Below, piece by piece: positions 38,740-48,321 of a stretch of DNA of 64,000 nucleotides. Where the stretch lies: contig BGKB01000033.1 of the NCBI GenBank assembly GCA_003116975.1, forward strand, positions 434,001-498,000, given 5' to 3'. How positions within the stretch are numbered: the stretch's first letter is position 1; each line of letters begins with the position of its first letter. Both the position numbers and the translations under genes were made by a program. This DNA is from Aurantiochytrium sp. KH105 (taxonomy: Eukaryota > Sar > Bigyra > Thraustochytrida > Thraustochytriidae). Under the pieces are notes generated by a model, which saw only the letters and a list, made by a program, of their open reading frames with translations, did not search any database and was not told the DNA's origin.

Positions 38740-39282
38740 GTTGCCTTTCTAGGTGTGAGAATATATCATTTTTGTCTGTGTACCCCATTGCTCCGCGATT
38801 GATGCCATAGAGAGGCCCAGCTGACACCGTGACTGATTCTTTTTCAAGATTCCGAGTTACTGCCCATCACGAGATCTGGCACTTGTTCTGTGCGTACACG
38901 TACGCCAAGCCATTGCAGATAAAAGCGACACAAGCGTAAGAATAACGAGAATGATGAACCAACATCAGGCATAGGTTCTGATCGCCTTCATTTACTCGTG
39001 TGACACGACAAAGTTTGCTTGTCTGCCTTGTATAGGCTGCACTTGTCACCAGGGTCCGTCCTCGCCACATCCCGCTCATACCAACCTCCCACCGATCAAG
39101 CTTGACTTTTGGGCGAGGAAGCAAGGCCCAGAAGCTCTACTCCTGATAGTAGTGTGACCACCCAACGGCCATGTGAGGGAAGAGACTAGCCCAAAAGCAG
39201 AAAGAAAAGCAAATCGCGATTCTTTGGGACGGTCCATCGAGCATCGAGCGCATACGCGCGCGCGCGCGCGCGCGGTGGCACC
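38740..39282. promoter_or_regulatory. Spacer between MGC gene and MKS1
   Basis: This 543-nt stretch holds the 3' UTR of the MGC gene and the promoter of MKS1. A CG dinucleotide run (39254-39275) ends only a few bases before the MKS1 ATG. Confidence 0.5.
39254..39275. repeat. CG dinucleotide run immediately before the MKS1 start
   Basis: An uninterrupted CGCG run of about 20 bp ends 8 bp before the MKS1 ATG. It could form Z-DNA or a stable leader hairpin. Confidence 0.85.
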
Positions 39283-41520
39283 ATGGACGTGCCTGTGCAC
39301 TACTGGACAAAAGACCCTATCCAGAACTTTCGCGTGCGCGTGGCGCTTCGCTGTGTCCAGGCGGGCGGCTTTGTGACGGGTCAGCACGAGGACGAGGACG
39401 TTGACGAGTTCGACAAAACCAACTTTGACAATACGAGTGACAACAGCCAAAGTGATGTAGAAAACGAAAATGGAGACAATGCTTTGAGTAGCAGCAGCAA
39501 TAGCAGCTCTGGGGACAGCAGCGATGAAGGAGATAGTAGCGATGACGACGAACAAGAAGAAAGTCTTCTCGGACGACAAAGGAAGAAGAACAAAAAGAAA
39601 CACAAAAAGAAAAAGAAAAAGACACAAAAGGAGGGCGACGACAACATTATGACGTCTCAGCACGAACGTCAAGGTCGCAGCCGCAAACGGGGTACCGCGC
39701 AGCGAGAATGGAGCGAGACATTCACCTGGCAGGAAAAGAAATTTGGTCCTCGCGAACTCGTGCGATATCTTGGCAGCGAGGATGAAGAAGGCAATGCCGG
39801 AATGGGCCGCACCGCAATCGAAGCAGAATACCTCGAGCAAATTGCTCGCCGAAGGCGTTTCGGAGAGGACCTATTGCAAGACGCAGAACGAGTCATGCTC
39901 TTTACATACACGGACAAAGATGGATTCGTGCCCAAGAATGAAATGACCAAATTCGTTACAACCTCGGAGAATTTCTCACTTAATCCTGTCGCTGAAAGCA
40001 TTGTCACAATCCCCGGGACGGGCGGACGTGTCGCCGAAGGTCGTGAGCATGAGCGCGACGATGCCTTTGACGGCGCCGATGATGGAGACTATGCGAGCCT
40101 CGAGCGCACGTCCGGAACAGGCGAAGTCAGCGCTGGTCAACGTGTCTTCCGCGAATCGCCTTTCAAAGTCTTTTACCTCATGGCTGCCGTTGATGTCGAT
40201 GCCGCCAAGCTGCGCTCTCTGCGGAAAGAGGATGGCAAGTTTTACGAGGTCGTGCTGTGTACCGTCAAGGTGAAACGAGATGGAAGTCTCGTCGAGATGC
40301 AGCCCGGCTTCTCAGCTTCTCCATCGACCACGGCTGCTCTGCGTGCGCGGACGAACGACGAAGACTCTGGACCTCCGCCAACGACCTGGTACCGTTTTAA
40401 AACCCCATTTGGGAGTCTTTACGAGTATTCGTTGATCAATGAGGCGGAATCACTCGATCCTCTTCTCGAGACGGAAATCAACACAATCCAGCGAGAAAAT
40501 CTCGAAAAGGTCGCCGCTGCCTTGGAAGGCCGAGTTCCAAATGCGCTGCATGATGGACCGTCCGCCCCAAATCAAATCGTGCGTCGCGTCTTGGTCGAGC
40601 TTGTTTCCGCTTTTGATTTTGATGACGCCGCCAGCGACTACTTGTACGTCCAGTACGAGGTTCATTTGCCAACGAATGCCCGCTCCCCATGGACCTGGTT
40701 CAATGGCTCACGAGAGCCGATCCGAGGTGTTACGCAGACGGCGCGGGCGCGCTTTTTGACGCGATTCGACAAAGTCGAAGGCGACCAAGACACGGAGCGT
40801 CGTCGCAGACATACTGCACACTATTGTTTCCCGCTCGAGCTCTCCTTTTCGCAGACAGTCACTGACGCCCTGGACGAGATTGGTCACGAACAGCCCAAAA
40901 TCTTTTTTCAAGTCAAGAGTCGTGACACCTGGGAACGACACCGTACCGAGGGCTATGCATCCGTATTGCTCCCCGGGGCTGCAGGAACGTCTTTTCATCA
41001 GGTTCGCGCTTGGAAAGTCTCTGGATCGCTACGCCAGCAGGTCTCGGAGCACTTTGTCGGCGGTGCCCTCCAGCTCGACTCTTCCATGTACTCGAGCTTT
41101 CCACAGACGCATCAGGGGCCGTTTCTCAATCGCTACGGCTTCAGCACGCAGACATCGGGAAGTCTTCATGTCAGAATTAACACAGTTGTGCATCGCCATG
41201 TTGGCATTGCTGACGCGGCGGCGCTCGATGCGCGCGACCGTGAGCTGCGGCGAACGCCGCTGCAGCAAATGGCTGGAATTTCGCATCACTCAGCGCAGTC
41301 TGCTTCAACGGGCGACATGAACACTTCGCAGGGACAGCAACGACGTCGCACCGTCGCGGACATTCTGCAAAGTCTCCGACTTGGACGGGGGTTCGCCGGA
41401 TCTTCGGCTGCCGCGTCACGCACAGCGGCGGCTGCACGAACTGGCGCGGGTGCAGGCATTCTTGCAAGTCTCAACCGCGTACGGCAGCAGCAGCAGCAGC
41501 AGCAGCAGCAACAAGAATAG
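39283..41520 (+). CDS. MKS1: MKS1, B9-domain protein of the ciliary transition zone
   Basis: The 745-aa product matches Meckel syndrome type 1 protein. The N-terminus (YWTKDPIQNFRVRVAL) aligns with the family's opening strand, and a B9 domain lies at about 430-640. B9 signatures are LVSAFDFDDAASDYLYVQYE, KSRDTWERHRTEGYASV, LPGAAGTSFHQVRAW and GPFLNRYGFSTQTSG. MKS1 works with B9D1 and B9D2 in the transition-zone gate at the base of cilia, so the organism should make flagella. Residues about 35-140 are an inserted, disordered tract of Asp/Glu/Ser then Lys, absent from animal MKS1. The C-terminus ends in a poly-Gln tail (nine Gln). The start is an ATG in CACCATGG context. Confidence 0.93.
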   Translation: MDVPVHYWTKDPIQNFRVRVALRCVQAGGFVTGQHEDEDVDEFDKTNFDNTSDNSQSDVENENGDNALSSSSNSSSGDSSDEGDSSDDDEQEESLLGRQRKKNKKKHKKKKKKTQKEGDDNIMTSQHERQGRSRKRGTAQREWSETFTWQEKKFGPRELVRYLGSEDEEGNAGMGRTAIEAEYLEQIARRRRFGEDLLQDAERVMLFTYTDKDGFVPKNEMTKFVTTSENFSLNPVAESIVTIPGTGGRVAEGREHERDDAFDGADDGDYASLERTSGTGEVSAGQRVFRESPFKVFYLMAAVDVDAAKLRSLRKEDGKFYEVVLCTVKVKRDGSLVEMQPGFSASPSTTAALRARTNDEDSGPPPTTWYRFKTPFGSLYEYSLINEAESLDPLLETEINTIQRENLEKVAAALEGRVPNALHDGPSAPNQIVRRVLVELVSAFDFDDAASDYLYVQYEVHLPTNARSPWTWFNGSREPIRGVTQTARARFLTRFDKVEGDQDTERRRRHTAHYCFPLELSFSQTVTDALDEIGHEQPKIFFQVKSRDTWERHRTEGYASVLLPGAAGTSFHQVRAWKVSGSLRQQVSEHFVGGALQLDSSMYSSFPQTHQGPFLNRYGFSTQTSGSLHVRINTVVHRHVGIADAAALDARDRELRRTPLQQMAGISHHSAQSASTGDMNTSQGQQRRRTVADILQSLRLGRGFAGSSAAASRTAAAARTGAGAGILASLNRVRQQQQQQQQQQE

Positions 41521-41797
41521 ACCAGGGAGGTTGTAAAATGTTCGCTTTCCTTTTCCTTGCATAGTCGACAAAGATACAACGCATGCCTGTCAGCACGAGC
41601 GCCTTAGATCTGAGACTGTAGGTAAGGTTTAAAAAAGGAAAGGATAGCTTATCATCGAAAAGCACTTGATAGAAGGCAAAGTTATCCTGCACAAGTCTGA
41701 GAATGTCAAGCTTGACCATGGTGGATGGTGTCCTCCCCAATATTCAAGGTTTTTTGGTGTGCAAAGCAAGCAACATCAAGGTCCACGTCTGTCTGCG
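41521..41797. other. Spacer between MKS1 and the 371-aa gene
   Basis: A 277-nt gap between two genes on the same strand holds the MKS1 3' UTR and the next promoter. No further feature is visible. Confidence 0.5.
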
Positions 41798-42913
41798 ATG
41801 TCGCAGCGTCGGCGGCATCCGCCGCCACCTCCTCCTCCGCCGCGGCAGCGAGAACTGAATGGCGAGGCGCTAGTTCCACCGGCGGTAGCTCGAGCAAACG
41901 AATACCAAGAGTCAAAGCCTTCGGACACTCTTGTTGCAGCAGATGGTCTTGCCTCGGCAAGATCCAAAACACCTCCACCACCGCCACCCTCTCCGTTGCC
42001 AACGCCGCCACCACGAGCCCAAGTAGCTGGAAGCTCGAGCAGCGGCGATGCTACTGATCACGAGCACACAAGCAGCAATAGTAGTAGCAAAAGCAACAGG
42101 AAGAGCGTCAACAGCAAGATCAGCAGTGACAGCAAGAGCAGCAACGAAAGCAGTAGTAGCAGCAGCAGTGGAGATGACGATGATGACGGAGCCGAGGCGA
42201 TGGCCCGACTGACGCTCGTCTCACGCCGACGCACACAGCGCCAGCTTGCGAGACGAGGCATCAATGAGCGTGCGAAGGCAGTTTTGCAGTGTGAAGACGC
42301 AGATCTCATCACCTTTCGATTTTTTGCCGAAATTGCTGACGCTGTCCTCTCCCGAGTGCACGTCTTGCTTGCAGACTCACCAACGTGGCAATCAATCACA
42401 GATAACAAAGGTTATGTGCCAGGCCTCTTGACCTCGACGGGGACCAGCGAAGAGCAGACGAGCTGGATGGACCTCTTTGTTCAGCTCTCGTGCGGATGGC
42501 CGAGCGCGAGTATAGCCTTTGGCCCTGTCACACTCCCTGCTTCGCATCCACTTGCCAAGCTCGCTGCAGACTCCAACGAGGACGCCTCGTCGCGATCGTG
42601 CATAGGAACATTGAGCATTAAATCGTCTGGAGACACATTGCCGCCGAGCGAGCTGACGTCTGCCATTCTACGACTGCGTCAAGAAGCCGCACGATTTGTA
42701 GCTGCGCCGAATCAGCCCAATCCGATGCATGTGCTTCGCTTCGTCTCTTCCGTGAGCAGCGCTCTCAACGACATTGAGCGTGTCCTCGTTGGTGACGGCG
42801 GCACGCCAAAGCGGCCTACCGAGTTTCAGATGCAATTTATGCAGCGGCTCAATCTCGCCGCCTTGCAAGCGCTCAGCGCCTTTACAGAGGCGCTGGCTGC
42901 CTTGACCCTGTAA
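41798..42913 (+). CDS. Unknown 371-aa protein with disordered N-terminus and helical C-terminus
   Basis: The first ATG opens 372 codons. The first 130 residues are rich in Pro, Ser, Asn and Lys (poly-Pro runs, then a Ser-rich tract). The C-terminal 230 residues look folded and mostly helical (TFRFFAEIADAVLSRVHVLL; MHVLRFVSSVSSALNDIERV; LNLAALQALSAFTEALAAL). No membrane segment, signal peptide or catalytic motif is visible, and I do not recognise a family. It sits between MKS1 and the dikinase on the same strand. Only 69 nt separate its stop from the dikinase ATG. Confidence 0.75.
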   Translation: MSQRRRHPPPPPPPPRQRELNGEALVPPAVARANEYQESKPSDTLVAADGLASARSKTPPPPPPSPLPTPPPRAQVAGSSSSGDATDHEHTSSNSSSKSNRKSVNSKISSDSKSSNESSSSSSSGDDDDDGAEAMARLTLVSRRRTQRQLARRGINERAKAVLQCEDADLITFRFFAEIADAVLSRVHVLLADSPTWQSITDNKGYVPGLLTSTGTSEEQTSWMDLFVQLSCGWPSASIAFGPVTLPASHPLAKLAADSNEDASSRSCIGTLSIKSSGDTLPPSELTSAILRLRQEAARFVAAPNQPNPMHVLRFVSSVSSALNDIERVLVGDGGTPKRPTEFQMQFMQRLNLAALQALSAFTEALAALTL

Positions 42914-42982
42914 ACAAACCCATTTTTCTCTGTTCTCTATTCTGCTGCCTCGCGAGCACTCTGAACGGCTTGCTAAGGCAGC

Positions 42983-45900
42983 ATGGCGTCGCGCGCGGGC
43001 ACAGACGTGCTCTCCTGGCCTGCGACCGCACCCACGCACGTGCCAACGTTGGCCTTTGCGACCGTGGTCACCGTCGCCATGCTTGGTGTCATGGCGGCAG
43101 CCCTCCGGGCTGAGCTCGTGCGTCAGCGCGTGCCGCTCGACGAAGTAGCTGCCCGGAAGCGAAAACGCGATGAGGAGCTGCAGAGAAGGATTACGGCCTG
43201 TGAGGCAGCACGGCGCTCCCTTGATACGAATAGGAAAAAGATTACTAGCGATCGAGGGACCAAGAAAAGCGCGCTCGTGCTCGGGTTTCAGGAGATCTGC
43301 AAGGATGACGCAGATCTCGTGGGAGGCAAGGGCGCACATTTGGGCGAGCTAGCCTCGGCAGGGCTTCCCGTTCCAGCAGGATTTTGCGTGACCTCATCAG
43401 CCTTTGCAAGTGCTCATCAAGGCTCACAAGATCAGCGAGCACGCGTGCGTCAGGCCATCGAAGAGGCGTATAAAGCACTCGAGGGCGGCAACGCAGTCGT
43501 AGCGGTACGATCCAGCGCAACTTGCGAAGATGCAGAGGCTGCATCTTTTGCGGGTCAGCTAGAATCGTACTTGGGACTGCGAGGAATGGACCAGATTTGG
43601 CCTGCCGTTCTCAAATGCTGGGATTCCCTCACGGCGCAACGTGTCGAGGCATATACGCGCGCACTGGGCTCTGCAAGTGGTAATGGCACGATTGCCTGTT
43701 GCGTTGTCATCCAAATCATGGTGGATGCCACGAGCGCAGGCGTGCTTTTTACGGCGAACCCAGTCACGGGAAGTCGCGATGAGGCTGTCGTTACGTCGAG
43801 CTGGGGCCTTGGCGAGGCTGTAGTTGGGGATCTTGTCACTCCCGACTCTTGGATTGTGGACCGAGCGTCGCTCGACGTCAAAATGAGCGTCATCTCGACC
43901 GAAAAATCTCGCATGCATGTCATCGATCGTTCGAGCTACGCGGGTAGCAAGATTGTCAAGGTGCAGCCAAAAGAGCGTCGAGAGGCGGCGAGTCTGAGCG
44001 AGGAGGATGTCCGCGAGCTGGTTCGTCTCGGCAATCGTGTACAAGACTTGTACGATTCGCCGCGCGATATTGAATGGGCAATTCAGGACACTCTTCAGGC
44101 CTCTTTATCATCATTGCCATCATCATCGTCGTCGTCGTCGTCATCGTCCAGTCGACTCTTCCTGTTGCAGGCGCGGCCCGTCACGACTTACCTGCAGGGT
44201 GATGAAAAGGACTCACAAGACGACGCACCGTCCATGAATGAGTTTGACTCGACTTGCAGGTCGGGTGATTGGGTCACTACCTGCAATGCCCGTGAAATGT
44301 TTCCAGGGGCAGGCACGCCCCTAAGTATTAGCACCTTTGGACGCGCGGCTAACTTTGCATTGCAGGCCATGCACTTCTCTTTCGGAGTGCGAGACGATAT
44401 TGATGAAAAAGAAGGCGTCGTGGCATGGTTTCATGGTTGCCAGTTCTTAAATATGACCAATACGCTTCGGCGCATGTGCGGAGGCATGGTAGGAGCCTCT
44501 CTCGCCAAAGAGAATGGCGAAATGTCAATCCTCGGGCGCATTAATACAAAATGCTCTGTTGAGGATATTGTCGCAGTCAATATGCCTCGCTACGCAAGCC
44601 TTGGACGTCAGCTCGTTAACGGCATGCGCTATGTAGCGACAAGTCTTCTCGCTGTTCCTCTGCGTGTGCCAAGGCTTCGAACGAGACTCGCCGAGGTTCG
44701 CGCGCGTCAACTCGGTGCCGACGATGTACACGAGACGAGTCCATTTCGTGACGATCCCGCTGCACTTTGGGCCGCAATTGACAGCGAGATGCCCCAGTAT
44801 CTTGCGCAGTGGGCAGACGGTGTCACCGTCTCTTCCGTGAGCGCCGCTTTTATGCTCGCCGTCATGAAACTTTTGTGTCTCGGGGCGCCAACAATGACGG
44901 CCTGGAGCACTGAGGCGGTCGCAGAGGTGAGCTGTTTAATTGCGAGCGCAGGCAGTCAAGAGGATGTGGCGGAGAGCTGCGACGCCGTTCAATCGCTCGA
45001 TGCAGTGGCCGATTTTCTCGTGAGTGACCCAAAGCTTGCTCGATCTTACATCGAGATGGACCCGCACGACCTGCTTGGACCACTCCGTGCTTCATGCGAT
45101 CCATTTGTTCAGCTGCTCGAGCGTCATGGCCATCGCTGTATTAAAGAAGCGGAGATGCGCACGCTCGAATGGGCTGAAGATCCACTTCCACTCATACGCC
45201 AAATTCAAGCCAGCGTGCGAGCGCGGCTTCAAGCTTCATGTGCAGGTGATCCAACGATGAAGATGAAGATTGCCCCTTCGGTGAACGAAGTCTTGGTGCG
45301 AAATAAACACCTTTGGGCACCGCAGCGATGGTTGCTTCGCCGGGCCGCAGCACTAGCGCGCGCTGGCGTCCGGAACCGTGAGCTTGGCAAATCACTCTGC
45401 GTCGCGTTTCATACAGAGCTCAAACGAGGCTACCGTCGTCTCGGAAAGCAGCTGACGTCACGTGGCCGTCTACCTGATGCTGACCTTGTCTTTTTCTTCA
45501 CGCATGATGAGCTCGGAATTCTCGCACAATCACCTTGTGGAATGGAGGAAGAAATGGCTCGTATGCGATTGCGTGCTATCCAGCGACGTCGCCTTCTTCC
45601 AGCACAAGAGCGTCTCACCTTTAAGGACTTGCACCAAGGCAAACCCATGCCAGACGCCGATGCGGCCATTGGCGAGAGAGGTGGAGACGAGGGTTCGGAT
45701 ACCGACATCAAGGCTCTCACGGGAACCCCAGTTTGCACGGGTATTGCGCAGGGCCCGGCCAGAGTCGTTCGAACGCTTGCGGAGGCGCAATCGATGCAGG
45801 CTGGTGAGATTCTCATTTGTCCGCAGACTGACGTGGGCTGGACACCGGTACGTTCGTTTCTGCAGGGGAGGGGGAATGGGGTTGCAACAATTAGAGAAGA

Positions 45901-46137
45901 GAAGTGAAAAAGGATTCTAACCTGCGCCGTGACATGACACAGTTTTTCTCGCTAGCTGCTGGCCTCGTGACAGAGCTTGGGGGTCTTCTCTCACATGGTG
46001 CTGTTGTGGCGCGAGAATATGGACTCCCATGCATTGTCAACGCACCACATGCAACTCGTACTTTCCAAACCGGTCAGATGCTGCGCATGGATGGTGCCAA
46101 GGGTACTGTCGAGGTGGTGGATTATGCTGATACTTGA
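42983..46137 (+). CDS. Membrane-anchored dikinase with rifampin-phosphotransferase domain order (two exons)
   Basis: The coding sequence joins 42983-45847 and 45943-46137 and gives 1,019 aa. A membrane helix lies near residues 20-42 (LAFATVVTVAMLGVMAA), followed by a charged coiled stretch. A PPDK-type ATP-grasp domain follows at about 95-410 (LVGGKGAHLGELASAGLPVP, AVRSSATCEDAEAASFAGQ, DIEWAI, LFLLQARPVTTY). After a long middle domain (about 430-900), the phosphohistidine domain closes the protein (GGLLSHGAVVAREYGLP), with the catalytic His at about 973. PEP synthase and PPDK have this His domain in the middle and a PEP/pyruvate TIM barrel at the end. Here the barrel is missing and the His domain is last, as in rifampin phosphotransferase. 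The substrate is unknown. The splice rejoins DVGWTP to FFSLAAGLVTELGG, a family signature. A Ser-rich run interrupts the ATP-grasp part near 375-395. Confidence 0.86.
45848..45942 (+). other. Dikinase intron (phase 0)
   Basis: The donor is GTACGT after the Pro codon of DVGWTP and the acceptor is GACACAG. Unspliced, the frame stops within about 20 codons and loses the catalytic histidine domain. The intron is 95 nt. Confidence 0.9.
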
Positions 46138-46319
46138 GCCGGGCAATGCTTTCTTCATCCTCCGTAGTCTAATGATGAAAAAAGTAATCACACCGCTTAC
46201 AACCACCCAATCGTTGCTTCTCAATTTTGAATAGCATACCACAACCCCCCTCTCACCTATCCTGAAGCAACAACAACAAATGAAAAAGAAATATCGTATA
46301 GGGCCAGGAGAAAAGTCGT

Positions 46320-47642
46320 TCAAAGGAGGAAGTACATTGGGAGTCGATGGTTGTTCGTGGATGGGACGACTGCAGATTGCGCGCCACCCCGGCGGAGCGC
46401 GCGAAGCTTGGTAGCCATCAAGGACTCGTGGTCCTTGCGGAAAGATGCGTTCGCCCCATTTGATTCTGTGGAATGCAAATTTGCATTTGCGAACAGCTTG
46501 CTCACGGCCACCACAGAGACCTTGGGCCGCTGGGGAAGAGTTTGACGTTTGTTGCGACTTCCGTCTTGGCCATCGTCTCCTGGCGCACCTCCAGCGGCTC
46601 GTGAGCTGGCCTCGCTGCGCTTCAGATTTCCGCGCGAGCTCTCCGAAGGTCCAAGCATTGGGTTGTTGAGGTCGGAAAAGCCAATGGAGTTTGTAGACAT
46701 GCCCATGATGCCCAGTAAGAAGGATCGACCGCTGCTCGAGAACGAGGTGTTTGCATCTGTACCTTGTGATGACAAAAGACTTTCCTCTGATGTTTGCTCG
46801 GGCGCTTCGTCGCGCGCGGGAGGTTTATGGAGGCTTGCTCGCGGAGCTGAGCGGGTATCATGCTGTGGCTCTTCTTGCTGAGCTGGGATCGCAGACGGAG
46901 CAGATGACTGGGCCTGGGCATCAGTGTGGAGTTCTACCTCATCTTGATGTCGAAAGGGCTGCTGTACGACAAAATTTCCGACTTGACCGCCGCCGGATGC
47001 AATAAGCGTAAGAGCTTCGTTTGGAGACGAGGCGTGAAAAAGAACCCGAGCGTCGACTGCAGTCGAGGGGATGCTTGACTCCCGCATCTTGCTTTCGGTT
47101 TGAGAGCCCATGCGGCGCCTTGCTTTCATTTTTGCTGCGGATTCCTTGGCGCTATCCCACCAGCGTTGCGCTCGCTCTCGGGCAGCACGTGGGGTTGCGA
47201 GTTGCAGCTCGGCCAGAGAGCGTCGCGATAGCGAAGGCGTTCCAAAAAGGTCGTCGACGTGCATAAATTCGCCATCGCTAAGAGCGCGCGGGCGACCGGT
47301 ACGTACGGAAAAGTTGCTCAACGCCGAGACTTGCTTGAGCAGAGGCAGATTTCGGACCTCGTTTGCATCCAGCATATGTTCGTCTTCATCCTGCTGCTGC
47401 GAGCTCAGTTGCTGCGAGCTCAGTTGCTGCTCGTTCTGCTCCTGCTGCTGCTGCAGGTTCTGCGTCTGAAAGAGTTCGTCCTCGTCGAGGCCAACGAGCG
47501 GCGGCACGCCAAGCACCGTCAAGGAGCTGTGCTCCGCGGCAGGGTCCCAGGTCTCGTGTCCAAAGTCGAGATCCCCCAGACTCAGCGACCTCCCGTGCGC
47601 CGCCAGCGTCCCGTCTGCGCCCGCCGCACCGTCCTCGTCCAT
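46320..47642 (-). CDS. Unknown 440-aa low-complexity protein
   Basis: The frame has a clear ATG (MDEDGAAGADG) and ends at 46320. The product is rich in Ser, Gln, Glu and Ala, with Gln runs and repeated SSQQL units near residue 75. Short conserved-looking pieces such as RTGRPRALSDGEFMHVDDLF and RRSLAELQLATPRAARERA stand out; they resemble phosphorylation or docking sites in regulatory proteins. A basic C-terminal stretch (ATKLRALRRGGAQSA) could be a nuclear signal. No folded domain is recognised. It is convergent with the dikinase (182-nt gap). The large disordered share makes function prediction unsafe. Confidence 0.68.
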   Translation of the reverse strand: MDEDGAAGADGTLAAHGRSLSLGDLDFGHETWDPAAEHSSLTVLGVPPLVGLDEDELFQTQNLQQQQEQNEQQLSSQQLSSQQQDEDEHMLDANEVRNLPLLKQVSALSNFSVRTGRPRALSDGEFMHVDDLFGTPSLSRRSLAELQLATPRAARERAQRWWDSAKESAAKMKARRRMGSQTESKMRESSIPSTAVDARVLFHASSPNEALTLIASGGGQVGNFVVQQPFRHQDEVELHTDAQAQSSAPSAIPAQQEEPQHDTRSAPRASLHKPPARDEAPEQTSEESLLSSQGTDANTSFSSSGRSFLLGIMGMSTNSIGFSDLNNPMLGPSESSRGNLKRSEASSRAAGGAPGDDGQDGSRNKRQTLPQRPKVSVVAVSKLFANANLHSTESNGANASFRKDHESLMATKLRALRRGGAQSAVVPSTNNHRLPMYFLL

Positions 47643-48321
47643 CGTCCCGCCGCGCCCGCCGCCTGCACGCGCCGCCCTCGCGCCCGCCCTCGAGCGAGCA
47701 ACGCGCGGGCCCGGGCTGGTCTTTTGATGGTTCGCGCACTTCGCTCGCCCGCCCGTCTCTCCGCGCGCCCCGCGAGAGCCGGAGGCCGGCGAGGCCGCCG
47801 CGGCCGCTGCGCAGTCTCCGCCGCCGCGCTCGCGAGGGCGAGGACCGCGGTCGAGGCGCCTCGGGTTCGGGCTTTGCGCTCCGGATCAGGCTGGCTGCTC
47901 TGCTCTCCGTGTCGCTTTCGGGGAGGAGCTCGTGCTCGTGCGACACGAAGAGTGAAAAAGCCGCACGCGCCTGCATTCTTCACTTGCCGCCGCCATTCTT
48001 CGCTTGCTGCGCGCGGCCCCAAGTGATCTACGCGCGGGGGGGCTCTTGTTTTTTTGAGTATTCGAGGAGGGCGGGTTGATCAGGTCTTCAAGCGGGGGGA
48101 AGAAGAAACAAGGTATAGAACTACAACACGTACGCGCGCGAGGGCGTCGAGAAAGACGTTCTTGTATGCAAGCCAAATAGGCCTGCGATCGATCGATCGA
48201 TCAATCAGACGCTGATTTTCAATACGGAGCAAGGTGGTGTTGCTGTTTTATTGTTGTAGTGAGGAATTTTCGTCGATGTAGTACTACGTACATCTTCTTT
48301 CTTTTTCAAAGACTATCCAGC
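47643..48321. promoter_or_regulatory. Spacer between the 440-aa gene and the POLE 3' end
   Basis: Both flanking genes run on the minus strand, so this 679-nt stretch holds the 440-aa promoter on its left and the POLE terminator... 3' UTR on its right side is expected near 48250-48321. It contains a CCAAGTGATCTAC copy of the shared motif (48018-48032) and a GATC run (48187-48202). Confidence 0.5.
48018..48032 (+). promoter_or_regulatory. Copy of the AAGTSNNCTAY promoter motif
   Basis: CCAAGTGATCTAC lies about 375 bp upstream of the 440-aa start. It agrees with the sites at 4982-5037 and 15749-15787 in the AAGTG and CTAY parts. Function is inferred. Confidence 0.35.

Noticed and set aside
42983-46137. 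Naming the dikinase PEP synthase
   Set aside because: The C-terminal PEP/pyruvate barrel is missing and the His domain is last, so the reaction of PEP synthase is unlikely.
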